This document shows positions 33,672 through 44,775 of a DNA stretch of 64,000 nt, piece by piece. Position 1 is the stretch's first letter. Every line of letters begins with the position of its first letter. The stretch lies in contig OW203989.1 in assembly GCA_934047225.1 (NCBI GenBank), positions 7,787,977 through 7,851,976 of the forward strand, in the 5' to 3' direction. This stretch comes from Ypsolopha sequella (Eukaryota > Arthropoda > Insecta > Lepidoptera > Ypsolophidae). A model generated the notes under the pieces. That model saw nothing but the letters and a program-made list of their open reading frames with translations. It did not search any database and was not told the origin of the DNA. The translations under genes were made by a program, and so were the position numbers.

Positions 33672-34046
33672 CTTAAGGATAAACGTCAGTCAAGCGCAAA
33701 GTGCATAACTTAACTTTGTTTTTCTTGTTTAGAAGTTAAAAATTAAAAACCTTTTGGTCTGTGGCAATTGACGACAATAGTTCAGTATTAGTGAGGTTTA
33801 TAAAGCAAGAGTTTGAAATTGTATACACAATTAGTCACGATCTTCTCAAAAGCAACTCAAAATGCTGTTTTAACTTTGTTTGGATCAGATCATGACTAAT
33901 TGTGCATTAAATTTCAAACTCATGCTTTATAAACCTCACTAATACTGAACTATTGGTGTTAACTGCTAATACAAAGTTAAGTTAAAATACAAAGTAAAGT
34001 TATGTATGACCATTGTGCTAAGCGACTGAAGTTTTACCTTAAGGAT
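33672..34046. mobile_element. Foldback element flanked by a 100-bp direct repeat
   Basis: Arms include AGTTCAGTATTAGTGAGGTT mirrored by AACCTCACTAATACTGAACT, and TTAAGGATAAACGTCAGTC mirrored by GACTGAAGTTTTACCTTAAG. Sequence just left (33562-33668, GACC(A/T)GACCCTAGAA start) is repeated just right (34043-34138). Confidence 0.75.
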
Positions 34047-34139
34047 GGACCTGACCCTAGAATATAGAAAACGGCAGACTTTCGAAGAAATAAGGACTAA
34101 TCTTAAATAAAAAATATATGATACTTTTATAAGTTATTT

Positions 34140-34437
34140 TCAACCAATTTTTTTTTTGTTTTTAAACGTTCCGCAGAAGAACGCGGTGAAGGGATCATAA
34201 AATAGGTAATAGAATTAACATGAAGTTAACGTTCTTAAATTCAATATTTTTATGCCTACAAAATATTTCAGTATTAGCAAAAAACCCTCATAATTATTAG
34301 TATTACCTGTTGAAGACAAATAGGCCAATGAGCCAACATGCAATCGCCTCTATCAAAAGCAAATAAAACTCTTTGCGATTGGTATTTTTATGCTGGATGG
34401 GTAATAAAAAAAGTTGCTAGGGTAAGCCACACTCTTA
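34140..34437. repeat. Dispersed repeat family D, copy 3 (diverged)
   Basis: ACAAAATATTTCAGTATTAG, CAATCGCCTCTATCAAAAGC and GGGTAATAAAAAAAGTTGCT align with copies 1 and 2. Confidence 0.7.
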
Positions 34438-34514
34438 AACATTACCCAAAATAAGTAAACTGACGTGCGGGTGTCTGTACAACCATTAACAGAACTAAAT
34501 ACACACATATGTAT

Positions 34515-34786
34515 ATATACAAGGTGACTTTTTGATCATCATCCAAATTCATACTGGAGGCTTGATAAGTGATCAGTATCTTGGATCAATAACAATTTTT
34601 GTGAAATTCCTAAAATGAAATTTCGGCTTCCCATAGAAATTCACTTCCAGTCCCGAGTGAGTCACTACTGGGGAGTCAAAATTTCATTTTCCGAATTTCA
34701 CCAAAATTGTTATTGATCCATGATACTAATCACTTACCAAGCCACCAGTATGAATTTGGATGATGATCAAAAAGTCACCTTGTATA
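34515..34786. mobile_element. MITE family A, copy 4 (most complete)
   Basis: TATACAAGGTGACTTTTTGA at the left and TCAAAAAGTCACCTTGTATA at the right are exact complements. Mirrored AAATTCATACTGG blocks follow. Confidence 0.85.
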
Positions 34787-34790
34787 CAAC

Positions 34791-35043
34791 GTGTAACAGA
34801 AAGGTGTAACCATATTTGAAGAGCTTATTCAGTCAATGGTATAGAACAACTTTTACTATGGAAAAAACCCTGTATCTCGAAAAAAAAAATTACTGTTTCA
34901 TAGAAAAATGCAATACCGCTCGGCCAAAATGTATGGAAGGTCAGATTTTTTTTTAGAGATTTCGGTTTGGCTCCATAGTAAAAGTTGTTCTATACCATTG
35001 ACTGAATAAGCTCTTCAAATATGGTTACACCTTTCTGTTACAC
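34791..35043. mobile_element. MITE family B with 71-bp perfect inverted repeats
   Basis: The left arm 34791-34861 (GTGTAACAGAAAGGTGTAAC start, TTTTACTATGG end) is exactly mirrored at 34973-35043. It sits directly between two family A copies. Confidence 0.9.
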
Positions 35044-35047
35044 ATTG

Positions 35048-35213
35048 TATATACAGGGTGACTTTTTGATCATCGTCCAAATTCATACTGGTGGCTTGGT
35101 AAGTGATCAGTATCATGCATCAATAACAATTTTGTTGAAATTCGTAAAATGAAATTTCGGCTTCCCATAGAAATTCAGTTCCACTCCCGAGTGAATCACT
35201 ATGGGGAGTCGAA
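35048..35213. mobile_element. MITE family A, copy 5 (3'-truncated)
   Basis: Begins TATACAGGGTGACTTTTTGA and follows copy 4 to GGGGAGTCGAA, then breaks into unrelated sequence, so the right inverted end is missing. Confidence 0.8.
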
Positions 35214-35259
35214 TAAATATAGTTTAATTACCTACGCTCGACCGTAACGCTAGGGCTGT

Positions 35260-35575
35260 CATCTATGTACTAATAATAAAGTAGTAAAAATTTCGTACTC
35301 TGTACACAATATTTTTTCTGAATTGGATTTTTAGTGTTTTACTGAATCCAAAACTACCATTTCTAGAATGTGTGTCTGTATGTATGTATGTTCCGTTTTA
35401 ACTTGAGAACCATTCGACGCATTTTGATGCGTTTTTTTTTTAATTATCATTGTAGTGACCCTGGTCAACATATAGGTCATAACGGTTGTTAATAATTTGC
35501 TAATTTGTCAATAAAATGCAGAGATTTAATGAACGCGGGCGGAGCCGCGGGCGAAAGGCCAGCTTACGATAAACC
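35260..35575 (+). mobile_element. Helitron-like non-autonomous element (probable)
   Basis: AATAATAAAGTAG(T/C)AAAAAT through GCATTTTGATGCG to an end GGGCGGAGCCGCGGGCGAAA. A relative at 52500-52785 ends in GGCTAGT, the CTAG terminus expected of Helitrons. Here the terminus is GCCAGC, so it looks mutated. Confidence 0.4.
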
Positions 35576-35806
35576 TGCAAAAACTTCGAGTATATTATTT
35601 AAACGCATTTATTTTTTGTAATTAATTACTAAGTCTATAAATTCGTTAACTTTTCTGCAATGATGGGTAATTGAAAAAAAAGTCAATTCGAGTCCGTTTA
35701 ATGTTGTATACAAACAACCATATACGCAACAATTTCGATAGGCTTTACTCATATTTTATACCATAAAATACGTTACTCCAAACAATAATCACAGGTATTG
35801 CCAAAG

Positions 35807-35870
35807 CGCGTGCACTCGTGACTGGCATACGCCTGACTCGCGTGCACTCGTGACTGGCATACGCCTGACT
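35807..35870 (+). repeat. Exact tandem duplication, 2 x 32 bp, in a CpG-rich patch
   Basis: Unit CGCGTGCACTCGTGACTGGC plus ATACGCCTGACT occurs twice without change. CGTACGTACGCG and ACGTGTGCGTGCGCC follow. The CpG content is unusual for the surroundings. Confidence 0.95.
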
Positions 35871-36089
35871 ATGTCCGAGATCGTCGTTCGTACGTACGCG
35901 TCTACGTGTGCGTGCGCCTGTTTTCGCTAGTTATATGGAGTGAACCTTCTGTTAGTGGTTATTTCGTGGTTTGAGACTTGGAAAACTTGGAAGACTTGGA
36001 ACCACATAATTTTGTAGCAATAAAATCTGAATAGGTATAAATTTTATTACATTGTTATCAGTAAAATTTGGTATTTGGTTTAAAATTAA

Positions 36090-36337
36090 GAGCGGTTTCG
36101 CACCCGGATTGCGAAAAACCCGACTTTTTCTAATTAATCGAAACAGAACACTTAAATTCAAAATTCACTCAATATTTATTCCACAAAATCTTATTTCCTG
36201 TAAATCAGAATTTAAATACATCTGGTAAGTAATAAGTTTTTATTGAATAACTATTGAGTGAATTTTGAATTTAAGTGTTCTGTTTAGATTAATTAGAAAA
36301 GGGCGGCTTTTTCACAATCCGGCTGCAAAACTGCTCT
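36090..36337. mobile_element. MITE family H, short copy
   Basis: AGAGCGGTTTCGCACCCGGA at the left, CAATCCGGCTGCAAAACTGC at the right. Mirrored TTCAAAATTCACTCAATA blocks as in 27313-27716. Confidence 0.75.
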
Positions 36338-36986
36338 AAAAGATTTTATGATTCTGTTCTTGTTTGAGTAGACGTTATGGCGCGACCAGATGCATGCTCT
36401 ACACGCCTTCTAAGCGAAGTTCGGGGGAGTCTCCATACAAATCTCGGCGGCGCGGCGTGTAGAGCACGCGTCTGTGTGTGTGTGAGTTCGAATCTGAGCG
36501 CTTGTACCAAGATTCAATACTCAATAAACTGTTACTCTGTTGCAGTCCTCAGATGATCAGGATGCAGCTGCCACTGAAGTGTGGAGAGTCGTTGCACTTG
36601 ATTGAATTACCCCGAGGACAGGGTCAGTGTGCTGACTTATCATCTCGGTTTACTGGTTTTATTGTAGATATTTTAATATGTGTTTTTGATTACCATTTTA
36701 TTTTGTAATGGTTTGTGAGGAAGCTTTTGTTTTGGGGATGATGTGCGCTTTGGGCAAATAGCAGCTTGCCACTCCTATTTATGAAAAACACAAGGGAAAC
36801 AACATGACTTTGTGAAGAAAAATTCTTAGTACATTCTGCCATACATTGATGTGATCCCGTACCTTCCAGTCCCATCATCAGATCCTAGTCACCATAATTT
36901 ACGAACACACTCATCAAAACCAACCAAATAAGCAGTTGAAAATAGTCAGGTGAAATCTGACAAAGACATAAATAATAATTATGAAT
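36338..36986. other. No gene recognised
   Basis: Small inverted pair GCTCTACACGCC / GGCGTGTAGAGC at 36398-36466. A 76-codon plus frame at 36478-36708 is unrecognised. Confidence 0.3.
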
Positions 36987-36990
36987 ATTT

Positions 36991-37022
36991 CGTGCCCATA
37001 CTGCCAAAACCTGGTAAGTGCA
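36991..37022 (+). repeat. Left terminal inverted repeat of the transposon
   Basis: Starts CGTGCCCATACTGCCAAAAC. Pairs with 41307-41338 except at positions 8, 12 and 24. Confidence 0.9.
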
Positions 37023-37519
37023 CTTTTTGCCAAAAATTAGTTAGATATACCATAACAATGTGCTTTTCTCAATGCACCTACTGGTAAAACCCGTTTTTTG
37101 ATACGAGGCTCCGTTGCTAATTTAGACTTTATTTTAAAGTAACTTAAGTGTCATTTTGTAGTGACGTGAACTGCCAAAAGCGGTAATGTACATGATAAAT
37201 CAACTTTTAAATTTTCTTCTACAAGTAAATCATTCTATAGAATCTTTCACTTTTTTGCCATAGGACACATAATCGGTAAGTTCCCAGTTTCCAACAGCCA
37301 AAAACGTTTTTTGTGGTATAATCGGTTTTGCTTTTAATTTATTTACAATCTCAACTAAAATTCATTCAAGCAAAACCAGCAATGTGCGCAAACATGTTTC
37401 GTCCTGTAGCTTCTTCCTCCTTCCCCGCTCAGTTACGACTCAAGCGCTGAAGTTGTAGGCGTGTTTTTTCAAGCACTTGCACATAAAATATCGATTTTCG
37501 TGCATATCGGATTAAAATT

Positions 37520-40500
37520 ATGGATTCAAGGTGTAAAAGACTTGTAAGACTTGTAGTTGGAGACAGCAGCACTTTGAAGGAAGGTAAGTGTTTCAATATT
37601 TTGATTGTATTTTAAAATTTTTAGGTTATGTTTTTCTTGCAACAAAAACATGGCATGTATTTACAATTCAACTTTTTTTCTCGTCATTTTTCTTAAGGTT
37701 ATTTATGTTTGGCATTAAGATAATTACTTGATTAAATGTTGAATGTGAATGTGAAGCCACTCTTGCGAGAATGTCTGTCAATTTTGAAACAGACAATTTT
37801 TTTTTGTTTTTAATTGGAGCTTTGTTTACGTTTTAGATGAAAACAATAAGAGCATGGTGGAGTTGTCCAACTTCGACGAGTCCCCCAATTGCCCTGCAAA
37901 AATGCAAGAGATTGCAATTGGAGATACGAACACTTTGAAAGAGGGTAAGTATTTGTTTTTCATTTTTTAATTTGGGTATTTATGTCTATGTTTTTTCACA
38001 ACCTATAAAACATGGTACTTACATAAAAAAGAGCTATTTTTTATTATATACTATACTACAAATAGGAACTTATTTAGATTATTGTTTTATTGTATTAAGG
38101 CATGTAAATGAGTAAGTACGTATGAATATACAATATACTATGACTTCATGAGCAAAGTCGTACAGGGTCTACTATTTAGGTTGAAAGTGTTTTTACAAGC
38201 CAAAGAATAAGTTTTATGATGAAACGAATAATCATCTGAAATATTATTTTTTTATGATTAATTCGAGGTCCCATTATGTTTCAGATGATAATAATGACAG
38301 CAAAGTGGAGTCGTTCAACTTGATCAAGTCTTCTAAACACGATGCTGAACAAACACAACAGATTATCGAAGACGTGTCATTTAACGGAAATAATAATGAA
38401 GGTATACTCGAATCAATGCAAACCTCCCCTTTACCACAAATCAGCAGGCCATTAAGGCGAACCAACAGGCCATCAAGGCAAGTTAACAAGCCCTTAAGGC
38501 GGATATCTGAATCTGAAAGCGAATTGGAATTGTTTGGTGGTGATTTCTCGGATGGTGATGATACTTACATACCAGATGGGCTAGTGCGTGATACCACTCA
38601 GACCACTGATGATGAAGATGATTTAGTAACGTTAGAGGACTTATTAGGTCCAAATATTGATGAACCACAACCTAGCAGGAGTCGGCAGGATTTAGAGCTC
38701 AATCTTGACAATGCGTTTGACGTTGCTTCAATCATACTCACAGACGTTCTTGATTTAGTTTGGAAAAGAGTAAAACCATTAGCACGTTGGCGTACTGCAA
38801 AGCCAAATACATGGAAAAGAAATGTTGCTAAGAAAAGACGCGCAGAGGGTTTGGCGTATGAGACCAATAAAAAAATGAGAGCTGCAAAGGTACCTAAGGC
38901 CATTGATTGTTCAAACTGCAAGTTCAAATGTACGAACATATTTACCGATGAAGATCGAGAGAGATATTGTAGAGTTTACTGGAACCAAAACTTTGTGGGC
39001 AAGAAAAACTTTATTCTCTCGCATATTACAGTTGACCCACCAAAAAGAGTACAAGTAAATAGAAAACGCCAACCAAGACCGTACACTACAAAATGTTACT
39101 TTGATAAAGACTCAAAGAAACAAGTTTGTCAAAAATATTTTTGTTCTACATTGAGCATCTCTCCTTCGGTTATCACTGATGCTATTAAAAACCGGGACTC
39201 TCTGGGCTTGTACTCGAAAAATGAAGAACCTAGGGGGAGACATGAGCCATCCAACAAAATATCAGCAGAAAGGGTACAAGAAGTTGTAGATCACATAAAT
39301 TCTTTTCCAGCAATGGAAGGACATTACATAAGAAAACAATCAAAACGTAAATATTTAGACACCACTCTATCAATCACAAAACTGTATGAGCTCTATTGTG
39401 ACAAATACAAAGATAATCCTGTAACTGAAATTACCTACCGCAGAATTTTTGCGAAAGAGTTCAATTTAAGCTTTTTTGTCCCAAAAAAGGATCAGTGTCT
39501 CGTATGCAATAGGTACAATTCAGCACAAGGACAAGAGAAGATTGAACTAGATATTTCCTATCAGGAACATATGAAAAGGAAAGATAAAAGCGAAGCAGAA
39601 AAAGAAAATGATAAAAATAGAGCAGAGAAGGAGAAGAACTTTATATCAGCAACCTTCGATTTACAAGCTATTTTACAAATACCTTGTTCACAGATTGGAA
39701 TTCTATATTACGTACGCAAATTAACCATCTATAACTTATGCATATACGAAAGTGCTTTACCTAACAATGCCTATTGCTTTCCATGGACTGAGGTACACGG
39801 AAAAAAAGGAAGTGCCGAGATTGGTACAATTTTGCTCCATTATTTGACAAAATGCATTCCATGTAATGTGGCAGAAGTTTCTTTATTTTCTGACACTTGC
39901 AGTGGGCAAAATCGCAATCAATATGTTGCCGCTATTTTGCTTTGGATCGTTAACAACATTGATAATCTTCAAGTAATTGAACAAAAATTTCTTGAATCTG
40001 GACATTCTCACATGGAAGCCGATTCGATGCACAGTAGCATAGAAACTGCAAAGAAACATGTCGACGTCTTCTCTGTGAACGAATGGATAAATATTTTCAA
40101 AAAAGCAAGATCGAAGGAATTCTATAAAGTTGGGAAGAAAAAGGTAAAAAAGACCCCTTATCATGTAAAACAATTTAAATACAACGAATTTTTGGACCTA
40201 AAAAATTTGGCAGAAAATACAATAAAAAATAGAACCAAGGATAACGAAGGCAATAAAGTAAACTGGCTGAAGATAAAGAGACTAAAGTACGTAAAAGGGG
40301 AAACAAAAATATTTTTTAACTACGACATGTCTGAAGATTTTTTTCATTTTGAAACCAGGCCTCAGGTATTGCCTCAGTCAGCCCCCCGCACCAGAAAAAC
40401 ACACAGAAATCAAAAAGCCAATCCAATCCAAAGTCCTGAAGAGGAATTCACGTGCCCTCCACTGAAAACTCTTTATAATACACCCTTGCCCATCAGCGCG

Positions 40501-40647
40501 GCCAAAAAGAAGGACTTACTTAGTCTGTGCCAAAAAGGTGTTATCCCGGAGGAATATCACGGCTGGTTTCTATCCTTAAGTTGCGAAAATACTGTTGATC
40601 GCCTACCTGACGTTGCGGCTGCTGAAACCAGCAGTGAGGAAGAGTAA
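37520..40647 (+). CDS. Putative DDE-type transposase, 844 aa, three exons (37520-37583, 37837-37944, 38285-40647)
   Basis: I infer this protein moves the surrounding element. The exons join in phase 1 at GTAAGT donors and TTTTAG/TTTCAG acceptors. An in-frame stop at 37484 supports the ATG at 37520. The long frame alone would start at 38254, inside the intron. The N-terminus repeats a module (GD.(S/N)TLKE then D.NN.S.VE) once per exon. An acidic stretch follows, then Cys-rich segments (CSNCKFKC; KDQCLVC). Candidate acidic catalytic residues are D516 (FDLQ), D594 (SDTCSGQN) and E635 or D637 (GHSHMEADSMH). A Lys/Glu-rich charged stretch precedes D516, and the tail is acidic (ETSSEEE). The core resembles, from memory, the uncharacterised DUF7869 family of arthropods and cnidarians. 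Intact frame, no stops. Codon use is AT-rich like the surroundings. Confidence 0.85.
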
Positions 40648-40696
40648 TTGATAAAATAACTGTTGTGATTAATTTAATTGTTTGTGTAGTTGAGTC

Positions 40697-40702
40697 AATA
40701 AA
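40697..40702 (+). promoter_or_regulatory. Polyadenylation signal of the transposase gene
   Basis: AATAAA 50 bases after the stop codon, inside the element. Confidence 0.7.
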
Positions 40703-41306
40703 TGGTGTACTTATTACTTTTCATTTTATTTGCCCTAGGAATACACTAAGTACATTGACGTTAGGGAGAACCCAGTGCCACCTTAGTCAGCCCCTATAAT
40801 TCAGCAACGCCCTCAGCAACCCTTATTATTTCTAAAACAATGATGAAACGTAAACGTCTTCATTTTAGTTAAAAACTACTAATGTTAAGTGCACTTAAAA
40901 GTAAACCAAAAATTTTTCTACAGGCAAAACCAATTAAATTAACGGTGGTGTGCGGTTATTTTAATGTTATATAAAAACTATCATTAGCAAACTTCATGAA
41001 TCCAGATAACTTAAAAAAAATAACGTAATGAAAGCTAGAAATTGTAAACGCAATGCTATAAAGCGTTTCTAACAAAAAATAAAAAATAAGTCGTCCTACA
41101 GGTAAAACCCGGTAAGTACAGCCCCCATCTCACTAAAAATCAAATTTAGGAAGAAATTTGGAATATTTTTTTAATTTCGTACCTCTTGTCCAAAGGAGTG
41201 ATAAATAACACGCATATTAATATAAATGACATTAGATTATCACATCTACTTATAGAATAATTACTTAACAAACCTTTGAATCAAGTTTTCTCAAATTGTA
41301 AGTTCA

Positions 41307-41338
41307 TGCACTTAACAGGTTTTGGCGGTAAGGGCACG
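41307..41338 (-). repeat. Right terminal inverted repeat of the transposon
   Basis: On the minus strand it starts CGTGCCCTTACCGCCAAAAC, the partner of 36991-37022. Confidence 0.9.
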
Positions 41339-41342
41339 ATTT

Positions 41343-42668
41343 TAGTTGTAAAATTTGGAGTAGTTTGCTTTGCTATGATAATATTATCGTCAGAGGTAAA
41401 TGGTGGAAAAATGTAAATAATATTAAAATGTTAATTTTGTATAGGTACCTATCTAACAACCAAATTGAGTAAGCATTAGGAACTCTTTAAGTATCATGCT
41501 GTGTTTAAAACTCATATGCGAATGAACAAGACCACAAACAGGATGTTTAAGCAGCTCTTAACTTTAAGTTACTTTTGTGTATTCGGTGCTAAGGCATCTT
41601 TCCTTAGTGCCTCCTTATAGACAACTCAACCAATAAGGCACCAAATTATTATGTAATTCAGTGATCTTAGTACTAATTGTTCATGTTCAGATGTCTCCGC
41701 CCACATATTTCACCGACATAAACACAAAAACTATAAGTATGGCACACATACTCATATTTCTCACCAAAACTAATAGTACACATGCAAATAGAGGGTGGCG
41801 CGTAAACCTGTAGCCACAGACAACGTATCAGATTTCTATTGACATTAAAATTTATTCTTGCATCAAGCCTATTTTAAACCAGATGCGTTCACGACTTCCC
41901 CTTACCATATATCTAGATATCTGTGATATCAATATTTATTCATAGGTTGGTTTAATTATTAATACCGCATTGCATTTTATTTCAGCAAATTTTATTGACT
42001 ACAGTACAGTTACTGCTGCAGGTTTTGATTGCCAGGTCGTTTGACTTATCATAACCAAAGTGAGCAACAGTCTTATCATAAGCATTATCAAATACCAGAT
42101 AAAAAAAACACATTTCTTGCGTGTTATCTATCATTACTACCGGTAGGTACCATGCAAAAAGGATTATACTATGTTTTAGTACTACTTCAATAAATGCGAA
42201 ATCCTACGAACAAAATATAACAGTTATACATCTGAAAGAATTTAACTTTTGGGTGATGATTTTAGTTTAACCACAGGTTTAACTTAGTTTTTGTGTGTTA
42301 ACTTTTATGTTTTGTGCCACTCACACAGATATTTACTTTGTAATATTTTATACTAACTAGTTTCAAGTTTTCCTCATCATCAGACCAAAGCAACACAAAT
42401 ATGACTTAAATAATGTTCCATCAAGAACCTACGGTTCAAATCAGTGCCTAAGTTACTTTTGATTGGGTTTACTTCACAGTATGCTTTAGGCGAACTTTGA
42501 AGTTTTGTGATTTGCAATGCTCAGACATAACAGGTTAACTGCTATCAGCAGGGATTGGATATTAGGATCAATATATGTATATATACACCTAAAGTTGGAA
42601 AAACTGAGAGAGTTTGTAGGTGTGGAGTCTGCTTCTTATAATATGATGTTGATAGTAAAAATCCCAGA
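41343..42668. other. No gene seen
   Basis: AT-rich sequence. Bases 41675-41730 resemble 437-500 in inverted orientation (TTTATGTCGGTGAAATA core). Otherwise no repeat or exon. Confidence 0.35.
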
Positions 42669-43094
42669 ATTACGGAATTGCTTTAAACGTTACGATAATG
42701 GAATACTTAACAGATATGTTAGAAAATGTAAATTAATTAATTAATTTAAAATAAATTCAGGAATTGAATACAATTTCTAGGAAAATTATAAAATGCCAAG
42801 CTGATTTCAGCCGAACAGAGCAGAAGGTGAAACAGAAGGCCAACACAAAGGCTCTATGTCATACTTGGTCAGCGGAAACCTTTCGGCTATATTTAGGACA
42901 CGATTGGCCCTATAGTTGTTGTGTTTGGACTGTACTGATTTATTTTTATAGGCCTTCTGCTCTGTTCGGTTAAAATCAGCTTGGCATTTCATATATTTTC
43001 TAAGAATTGTATACAATTCCTGAATAATATAAATTTACAGTAATATCTATTAAGTTTTAGGTACATCATCGTAACGTTTTAAGCAATTCCGTAA
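42669..43094. mobile_element. Long-TIR element (arms about 175 bp)
   Basis: ATTACGGAATTGCTTTAAAC at the left is mirrored by ACGTTTTAAGCAATTCCGTA at the right. The mirror continues through GTAAATT, TTCAGGAATTG and AATGCCAAGCTGATTT to GAACAGAGCAGAAGG. Frames at 42764-43016 are by-products of the arms. Confidence 0.85.
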
Positions 43095-43186
43095 TGAGCA
43101 TGTGTACTACATTAAGATTTTTAAGTTATTGGCAATCAAAGTGAGCTTAATGGCATGTCTCGTGATGTCATCTGATTTCATACTAA

Positions 43187-43288
43187 GCTAGCGTTCCTAA
43201 ACGCTTGGGTAAATGTAAAATTTAAACTGTCAAAGTGAATTTTACATTTCTGACAAGGTTAATGAACTATGTTTAGGAATGCTACCTC
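43187..43288. mobile_element. Tiny foldback of about 100 bp
   Basis: TAGCGTTCCTAAAC is mirrored by GTTTAGGAATGCTA, and AAATGTAAAATT by AATTTTACATTT. Confidence 0.65.
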
Positions 43289-44339
43289 AAAATGATAATC
43301 AGTAACAATTAGGAATTTTTAAAAAATTCAAAAAGTGTTGTGCTTTGCTATGACTAACTAATCAGTTACCTACTATAAAAAATTTGCTGATTTGTCAGTT
43401 GGGGTATAGATAAGGGGACACTATGGGAAAAAAGACTGAGAAAATTTCAAAAATACTTCAGCGCAGAAGAGAGCCGGCAGGTTAGGTTAGAAGGTCGGGT
43501 ATGACTAAACTTCATGGTTGTTTTTTTATGACAACCCAGAAATCATTCAATGCAGAAGATTGCGCCTCCTTGCGCCTCTATATTGATACTCTGGCCGATT
43601 TCTTATTACAGCACATGCATTCATTTCCATACTTTTTTCTATCAAAATAAATAACATTTTAAGCGGACTCCACAACTACAAACATTTTCAAGGATTTTTC
43701 CAACTTCAGGTATATATACATGTATATACGATAATCTGATCCCTGGTTAACAGTCACCAACAATGGAAATTTTATTGTTTACTGAGGTTTATTGTTAAAA
43801 GAGTTAATCAGGGTTAAAAAAGCTTGTAAGCGTTTAAACCACCTGATCTTTTACCATACACAGAGCTATGTTCTTATACTCGGTGTGGTAACACAGGTTT
43901 TCAGTCTTTTTTGGGCTCGTCTCTTATACGAGTATACATACAAAGGTACCTTCATTTTTTTTTCCAGAATAGCTCTTGTTATTGTTATTAATCTCACGAA
44001 ATTTCAGTTACCGGAAATCAATAGTTTTCTCAAAAAAAATTTTCAACTTTCGTAAAATAACCTCAAAAATTGTCTTAAGGTTCAATTTTAATTGATTTTA
44101 TGACTTCATTTTTTTTTTTTTTGGTTGTGTTCCGAAACTGCTGTGAGTGACGCATTAAAATTGACGTAATTTAATTTTTTTTGTTGTATTTCGCTAAAAA
44201 TTGGCTCAAAGGACTAGTATCCAGGATATAAAAAAAAACCAATGCAGACATTTTGTTTTCTTCGTGATTTGAATCAGAGCACACGACTCCATGCAAAAAA
44301 TAGGTTGAATAAGTTCCAAAACCGAATCAGAGCACCCCG
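43289..44339. other. No gene seen
   Basis: An 87-codon plus frame at 43792-44055 is unrecognised and AT-rich. No repeat partner was found. Confidence 0.3.
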
Positions 44340-44590
44340 ACTCTATACAGTCTTGTGGGTACTACCCCTAGAGTGTATATAAAAAGCCGTAGGCGTGGAG
44401 GAAGGGCAGCCCTCGCCTGCTGTAACAAAGCATAGGCACCCGTGCGAGCCGTAGCGGCTGAGGCTGGTCGCCGAAGGCGACCAACAAGCCGAAGCTGCGA
44501 AGGTGAGCATGGGTGACTGTGCTTTGTTACGCAAGGGCGAAGGGGCTGCACTTTCCGCAACGCCGAAGCAATTGCAGAAGTCATATTGGG
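44340..44590. repeat. GC-rich block with inverted words
   Basis: TAACAAAGCATAGGCACCC is imperfectly mirrored by GGGTGACTGTGCTTTGTTA. GGTCGCC-GAA-GGCGACC is a perfect hairpin between them. Overlapping minus frames reflect the high GC and have no known domain. No second copy is in the window. Confidence 0.45.
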
Positions 44591-44775
44591 TCTTTAAAGT
44601 TAGGTTATGTTCAGTTTTTTTTTCAAGAAACTAGTTTCATTACACCCTCTCTCCAGTGATCCCCTTCCCACTATACATATACTTAATATTCGAGTTATTT
44701 TATCCTACATAAAACATAAAATAACCTTTTAATTTTGAAAAAAAATTATAAAAAAAAAACTATTGATTTCCGGTA

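Larger units (their letters stand above)
36991..41338 (+). mobile_element. Apparently intact DNA transposon with DUF7869-like transposase
   Basis: The 4348-bp element is bounded by 32-bp inverted repeats with 29 of 32 positions matching. The four bases ATTT lie directly outside each end (36987-36990 and 41339-41342). It holds one complete three-exon gene (37520-40647) with a polyadenylation signal and nothing else coding. AAAACC-core motifs recur in both subterminal regions. The near-identical ends and unbroken gene suggest recent activity. A 4-bp duplication occurs in the Sola superfamily; membership is a hypothesis. Confidence 0.85.

Noticed and set aside
38254..38284. ATG at 38254 as the start of the transposase
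   Set aside because: It lies before a TTTCAG acceptor. Splicing from 37944 keeps frame and adds the repeated upstream modules, so the first residues of the long open frame are intron.
42764..43016. Two similar 69-codon ORFs on opposite strands
   Set aside because: They are the two arms of one inverted-repeat element read in opposite directions.
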